Assembly: GCA_041158225.1 (NCBI GenBank)
Contig: JBEBBU010000183.1
Coordinates: 1 to 17,196, forward strand
Length of the DNA: 17,196 nucleotides
DNA from: JBEBBU01 sp041158225
GTDB lineage: Bacteria > Pseudomonadota > Gammaproteobacteria > Methylococcales > Methylococcaceae
Direction: 5' to 3'
In this document: one piece after another, positions 14,338-17,196 of the stretch
Numbering within the stretch: the stretch's first letter is position 1
How the letters are laid out: each line of letters begins with the position of its first letter
Translations under genes and position numbers: made by a program
Notes under the pieces: model-generated
Database searches by the model: none
Told to the model about the DNA's origin: nothing
What the model saw: only the letters and a program-made list of their open reading frames with translations

Positions 14338-15486
14338 TCAAGGTTTGACTGAAACCGCCACGAGCCCGGTAGCTTTTGCATCCGCCCAGGATTCTGGCAA
14401 AGCAGTCTGGTCAAGCATGGAAAGTCCGGCACCCTCTCTTTTACCGGCAATGCTTACCCGGAAAACATCCACCAGCGGTCTGGTTGGAATGGTGTCATCC
14501 TCCACATTGTCCCCCCTGAGCCTGAACAGGTAGCGATTATCATCCGAAAGGGTAACATCAAGCCCACCAGGACCCTCGACATCAGGAATGGATACCCCCA
14601 GATAGCTTAGACTGCCTCTGGCTTCCCAGCGATAGAGGGTCAACGCACGTGTTTTAAAGGCGGATGTCCATAGATATTTGCCTCCAGACTGTGCTGCAGC
14701 CCAGCATGGATCCAGCAAATCAGGCCTCACATCCTGAATAACCGTCTCTGGCGCAAGTCCTTTCATGCCGATACTGACAACACCAGGCTGATCATCACCT
14801 GCCAGAGTAAACGCAAGACGGCTGTTATTGAGACGTCCCATCGCACCGCCAAGCGGATTATGAATGCCGGTAATGGAATTCATGCGAGCCATCACGCCAC
14901 TGGGCAGCAGACTAAAGAAATCAATCTGATCAATACCATTCAATGCCACCGCAAAAAAACCGGAAGACGGCGTGGTAGTGATATCAACAGGCACAAAGCT
15001 GGAAAGGTAGGTATAGCGCCCCTTAAGCGGACTCAGACTGCCCGAAGCGCTTATCCTGAAACTCTGGATTGAGGATGTCGCACCATCAATCATCTGATCG
15101 CCCTGATTGACCACCAGTAAACGGTGATGGTTGACCGCAAGGCTGACGGGATGCCTGCCCAGAGAAGCGAACTTCCCCGTAAAGACAGGTTGACCTGCCT
15201 TGAGAAGCCTGAACACTGAAATGCTGTCATCACCGGCATTGGCCACAAAAAGATACCTGCCATCTGAAGCGATTGCGTGTGCCTGATTGCCGTTGATGGC
15301 GGGATCACCATTTCCACCCGTTTCACGACTGCCTTTGAATGCCAGCTTTCCGGTCTTGGTATCCTGCAACAACCAGGCAACTTCATTCATCTGGCTGGCA
15401 TTGGACTGCACATAGATGGCATGCGTCACCGCATAGACTGGATTGACCATCAGGGCCAGCATCATCAGCATCCATACTCTAAACAT
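14338..15486 (-). CDS. Exported beta-propeller (lactonase/YncE-like) protein
   Basis: 382 residues with a signal peptide (MFRVWMLMMLALMVNPVYA, about 1-19) and at least six propeller-type repeats of the form (G)RYLFVANAGDDSISVFR, HRLLVVNQGDQ...SIQSFRISASGSLSPL, KYLWTSAFKTRALTLYRWEARGSLSYLG and NRYLFRLRGD...VDVFRVS. The fold resembles lactonase-type seven-bladed propellers and YncE-like periplasmic proteins; no catalytic set could be assigned. The ATG at 15486 is used because it puts the signal peptide at the N-terminus, although the frame is open to 15597. It probably heads a two-gene unit with doxX. Substrate and role are unknown; the neighbourhood suggests a periplasmic metal or redox function (inference). 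Confidence 0.8.
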   Translation of the reverse strand: MFRVWMLMMLALMVNPVYAVTHAIYVQSNASQMNEVAWLLQDTKTGKLAFKGSRETGGNGDPAINGNQAHAIASDGRYLFVANAGDDSISVFRLLKAGQPVFTGKFASLGRHPVSLAVNHHRLLVVNQGDQMIDGATSSIQSFRISASGSLSPLKGRYTYLSSFVPVDITTTPSSGFFAVALNGIDQIDFFSLLPSGVMARMNSITGIHNPLGGAMGRLNNSRLAFTLAGDDQPGVVSIGMKGLAPETVIQDVRPDLLDPCWAAAQSGGKYLWTSAFKTRALTLYRWEARGSLSYLGVSIPDVEGPGGLDVTLSDDNRYLFRLRGDNVEDDTIPTRPLVDVFRVSIAGKREGAGLSMLDQTALPESWADAKATGLVAVSVKP

Positions 15487-15638
15487 GACCTGTCTACGCT
15501 CCATCAAGATTGGCGGCACAAGTTTACCGCTTTTCATCCGGCAAGCCCAAGCAACATGTCTCTGCACTGCCATATCGCAGATGGCAAGTGGTAGCATATG
15601 CCATGCTTTTCAGACAGCCTTTTGATCGATAGCCGCCC

Positions 15639-16130
15639 GTGAACAGTCACCTTCATCCGTTCTTCTTCAGTCGCTATATCTTCAGGATCATTGTATCGAT
15701 ACCCTTTATTCTCTGCTTCAACGCATTACTTGTAGGCATACTGTTCTCCATCGTCAATGAAGGCCTGCAGCATGAGTGCGTCACCATGATCAAAAATCTG
15801 CGCCTGGAGACGATTGCCTCTACCCTCGTGGTATGGGGCGTGGTGCTTGAATCAAGAGATGAAATCAGTGAAAGGATTTTCCACCACACAACCACCATGC
15901 TACCGTTGGAAGCCCATGAATCAATCCGCTTCTATGGCATCAGCCTCGTAGCCATGGGACTGGTGGTTGAAGTCATGGACTATGTCAATCACCAGTTTCA
16001 GGCTGAAATGTTCAATCTGATCGCACTTGAATTGACGGCGTCCGTGCAATGGGCCATTCTCGTCATAGTGTTGATTGACACCTGCTCCATAAGCTTCATG
16101 CTGTTCCGTTGCCAGTTCATGCGGAAGTGA
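15639..16130 (+). CDS. Membrane protein of unknown function, coupled to a porin-like gene
   Basis: 163 residues with clear membrane segments at about 13-39, 96-112 and 134-156, and a weaker hydrophobic helix at 54-70. Between them lie a charged stretch (ESRDEISERIFHH) and a conserved-looking IRFYGISLVAMGLVVEVMDYV. The frame is closed by a TAG at 15630-15632, so the GTG at 15639 is the first possible start. It lacks a Shine-Dalgarno, and the next in-frame ATG comes only after the first segment. The stop overlaps the GTG of the next gene (GTGA). No family was recognised. It is divergent from the beta-propeller gene across 152 bp, in which no convincing promoter was found. Confidence 0.65.
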   Translation: MNSHLHPFFFSRYIFRIIVSIPFILCFNALLVGILFSIVNEGLQHECVTMIKNLRLETIASTLVVWGVVLESRDEISERIFHHTTTMLPLEAHESIRFYGISLVAMGLVVEVMDYVNHQFQAEMFNLIALELTASVQWAILVIVLIDTCSISFMLFRCQFMRK

Positions 16131-17196
16131 CCGTTCCCTGTCAATACGGGCAAGCCTGGATCATACTGTCAGTGTTACTCGGGTGCGGTGGCGTTCATGC
16201 ACTGGAGCCAACACCTGAGGAAACGACGCCCTTCAACATAGACGGCTGGATTGAAGGTGGAAGTTTTCTTTCACTACATGGGCGTCAGGGCGTTTTCAAT
16301 TTTGGCCCCACCGACGCAGTTTCTGCGCAGGAGGTTCATTTAAATCAGCTTTATCTGCGCACAGCTTACTCGCAGAAGCTGGACTGGGGACAGATGGGCA
16401 TGACAGTGCACAATCTTTTTGGTACAGACTGGAACAATACCTATACTTATGGTTTTCTGGATGATGCCTTTCGCTGGAATCAGCCAGGATGGAACCTTCC
16501 ACAGGCATTTGTGACGGCAGAAACAGCCTCTTTCAGCCTTGATGTTGGCAAAATGTATACGCCATATGGCTACGAGGATGTTCAGGCACCAGAGCGCCCT
16601 CTCTACTCCACTGGCTATCTTTATAATTTCATTTATCCCACCACCCAGACCGGCCTGGCCTTCACATGGAAAGGCAGCCATGGTTTCAGTCTTTATCAGG
16701 GATTGATCAATGCACCTGATCTATGGATTTTCAACCGATTTGAACCCAACTATATCGCTGGATTCACCGTTGAATCTTCCGAAAAAGAAGAAAATAATTT
16801 TTCTTTTTATCTCAACTATGGACGCGGGCTGATGCGTATGGCAACGGTCATGATGTCGGGTGTTCCGGCCATACACACGGATCTTGATACATTGGCGACG
16901 CCGGTTATGGGAAATATTCTGCTTCTGTCAGAAAACTGGCAAATGCAACTGGATGATGGCTGGTCGCTGGCTGTCGATCTTACACAGGGAACAGTCAATG
17001 ATGCCACAACGCTTGATGATGAAATGCCGGGAACGGATGGAAGCTGGCTGGGTGGCAGTCTCTGGCTCGAAAAGGACTGGTCCGATCAGATTACCGGCAT
17101 TGTGAGGTGCGAGTGGCTGCAAAACAGCCACGGCATCGCTACAGGGTATCCTGGATCACTGTTTGAAACGACTGTTGGCATAGCTGTCAGGCCTAT
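16127..17196 (+). CDS. Outer-membrane beta-barrel (BBP2-type porin-like) protein, 3' end beyond window
   Basis: The reading frame stays open from GTG at 16127 to the window edge (356 codons). A signal peptide covers about residues 1-25 (ends GGVHA, then LEPTPEETTPF). The mature part is a series of amphipathic, aromatic-rich strands such as INGW-like FNIDGWIEGGSFLSL, LYLRTAYSQKLDWGQMGM, DVGKMYTPYGYEDVQAPE and YNFIYPTTQTGLAFTW. The N-terminal dGWiegg strand, and the segment placing a (G)KxYTPYGYE motif before NFIYP, resemble the putative beta-barrel porin-2 family. LLGC inside the signal looks lipobox-like, but type I cleavage after VHA fits a barrel better. The start overlaps the preceding stop as GTGA, so both proteins are probably made together. 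Substrate unknown. Confidence 0.75.
   Translation, partial: MTVPCQYGQAWIILSVLLGCGGVHALEPTPEETTPFNIDGWIEGGSFLSLHGRQGVFNFGPTDAVSAQEVHLNQLYLRTAYSQKLDWGQMGMTVHNLFGTDWNNTYTYGFLDDAFRWNQPGWNLPQAFVTAETASFSLDVGKMYTPYGYEDVQAPERPLYSTGYLYNFIYPTTQTGLAFTWKGSHGFSLYQGLINAPDLWIFNRFEPNYIAGFTVESSEKEENNFSFYLNYGRGLMRMATVMMSGVPAIHTDLDTLATPVMGNILLLSENWQMQLDDGWSLAVDLTQGTVNDATTLDDEMPGTDGSWLGGSLWLEKDWSDQITGIVRCEWLQNSHGIATGYPGSLFETTVGIAVRP

Noticed and set aside
16127..16201. Lipoprotein signal (LLGC) in the porin-like protein
   Set aside because: The lipobox is imperfect (Leu at -2), and a good type I cleavage site (GVHA/LEP) follows, as expected for a beta-barrel.
1..17196. Mobile elements, prophage, CRISPR arrays or toxin-antitoxin protein pairs
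   Set aside because: No transposase, integrase, repeat-spacer pattern or paired toxin/antitoxin ORFs were seen; the genes are ordinary chromosomal families apart from the bufferin locus. The bufferin genes look somewhat less GC-rich (for example 26 of 60 at 12721-12780), but that alone does not show transfer.

Overview
The window reads as chromosome of a gammaproteobacterium. The supporting signs are a bioBFHCD operon that includes bioH, with a ComF-type gene divergent from bioB; a FimV-like protein with the family's N-terminal, LysM-like and C-terminal domains; and an uvrB/aminotransferase divergent pair. Genus cannot be set from sequence alone. Genes are densely packed, with many start/stop overlaps (ATGA or GTGA) and no transposase, integrase or CRISPR signal.

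Positions 1-4124 (minus strand) hold the biotin operon bioB-bioF-bioH-bioC-bioD, with bioD cut by the left edge. BioC and BioH make pimeloyl-ACP, and BioF, (BioA, not in the window), BioD and BioB assemble biotin. comF (plus) begins 26 bp from bioB. A tRNA-Val(GAC) gene with a near-consensus promoter, then uvrB (both minus), follow. Divergent from uvrB is a class I aminotransferase.

Positions 8410-8867 are the only long stretch without a recognised gene. It holds a palindromic promoter-like element, a probable small RNA with an exposed CUCCUCC tract and a strong terminator, a second strong terminator facing the other way, and two copies of a 22-nt motif. If both strands are transcribed, these copies would give RNAs able to pair over all 22 positions. 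Next come a short FimV-like gene (8868-10358), a translationally coupled small membrane protein, and a convergent YheT-type hydrolase.

Positions 11895-13879 hold the most interesting system: a bufferin-type RiPP operon. It encodes an 88-residue secreted precursor with six cysteines in NSCKG-type motifs (BufA-like), a DUF692/MNIO multinuclear iron oxidase (BufB) and a DUF2063 partner (BufC). A DoxX-family membrane protein and an exported beta-propeller protein sit tail-to-tail with it on the minus strand. By family precedent the oxidase and partner modify precursor cysteines to make a periplasmic copper-binding peptide. The right end carries a three-segment membrane protein of unknown function, coupled by a GTGA overlap to a signal-peptide-bearing outer-membrane beta-barrel protein that runs off the window.
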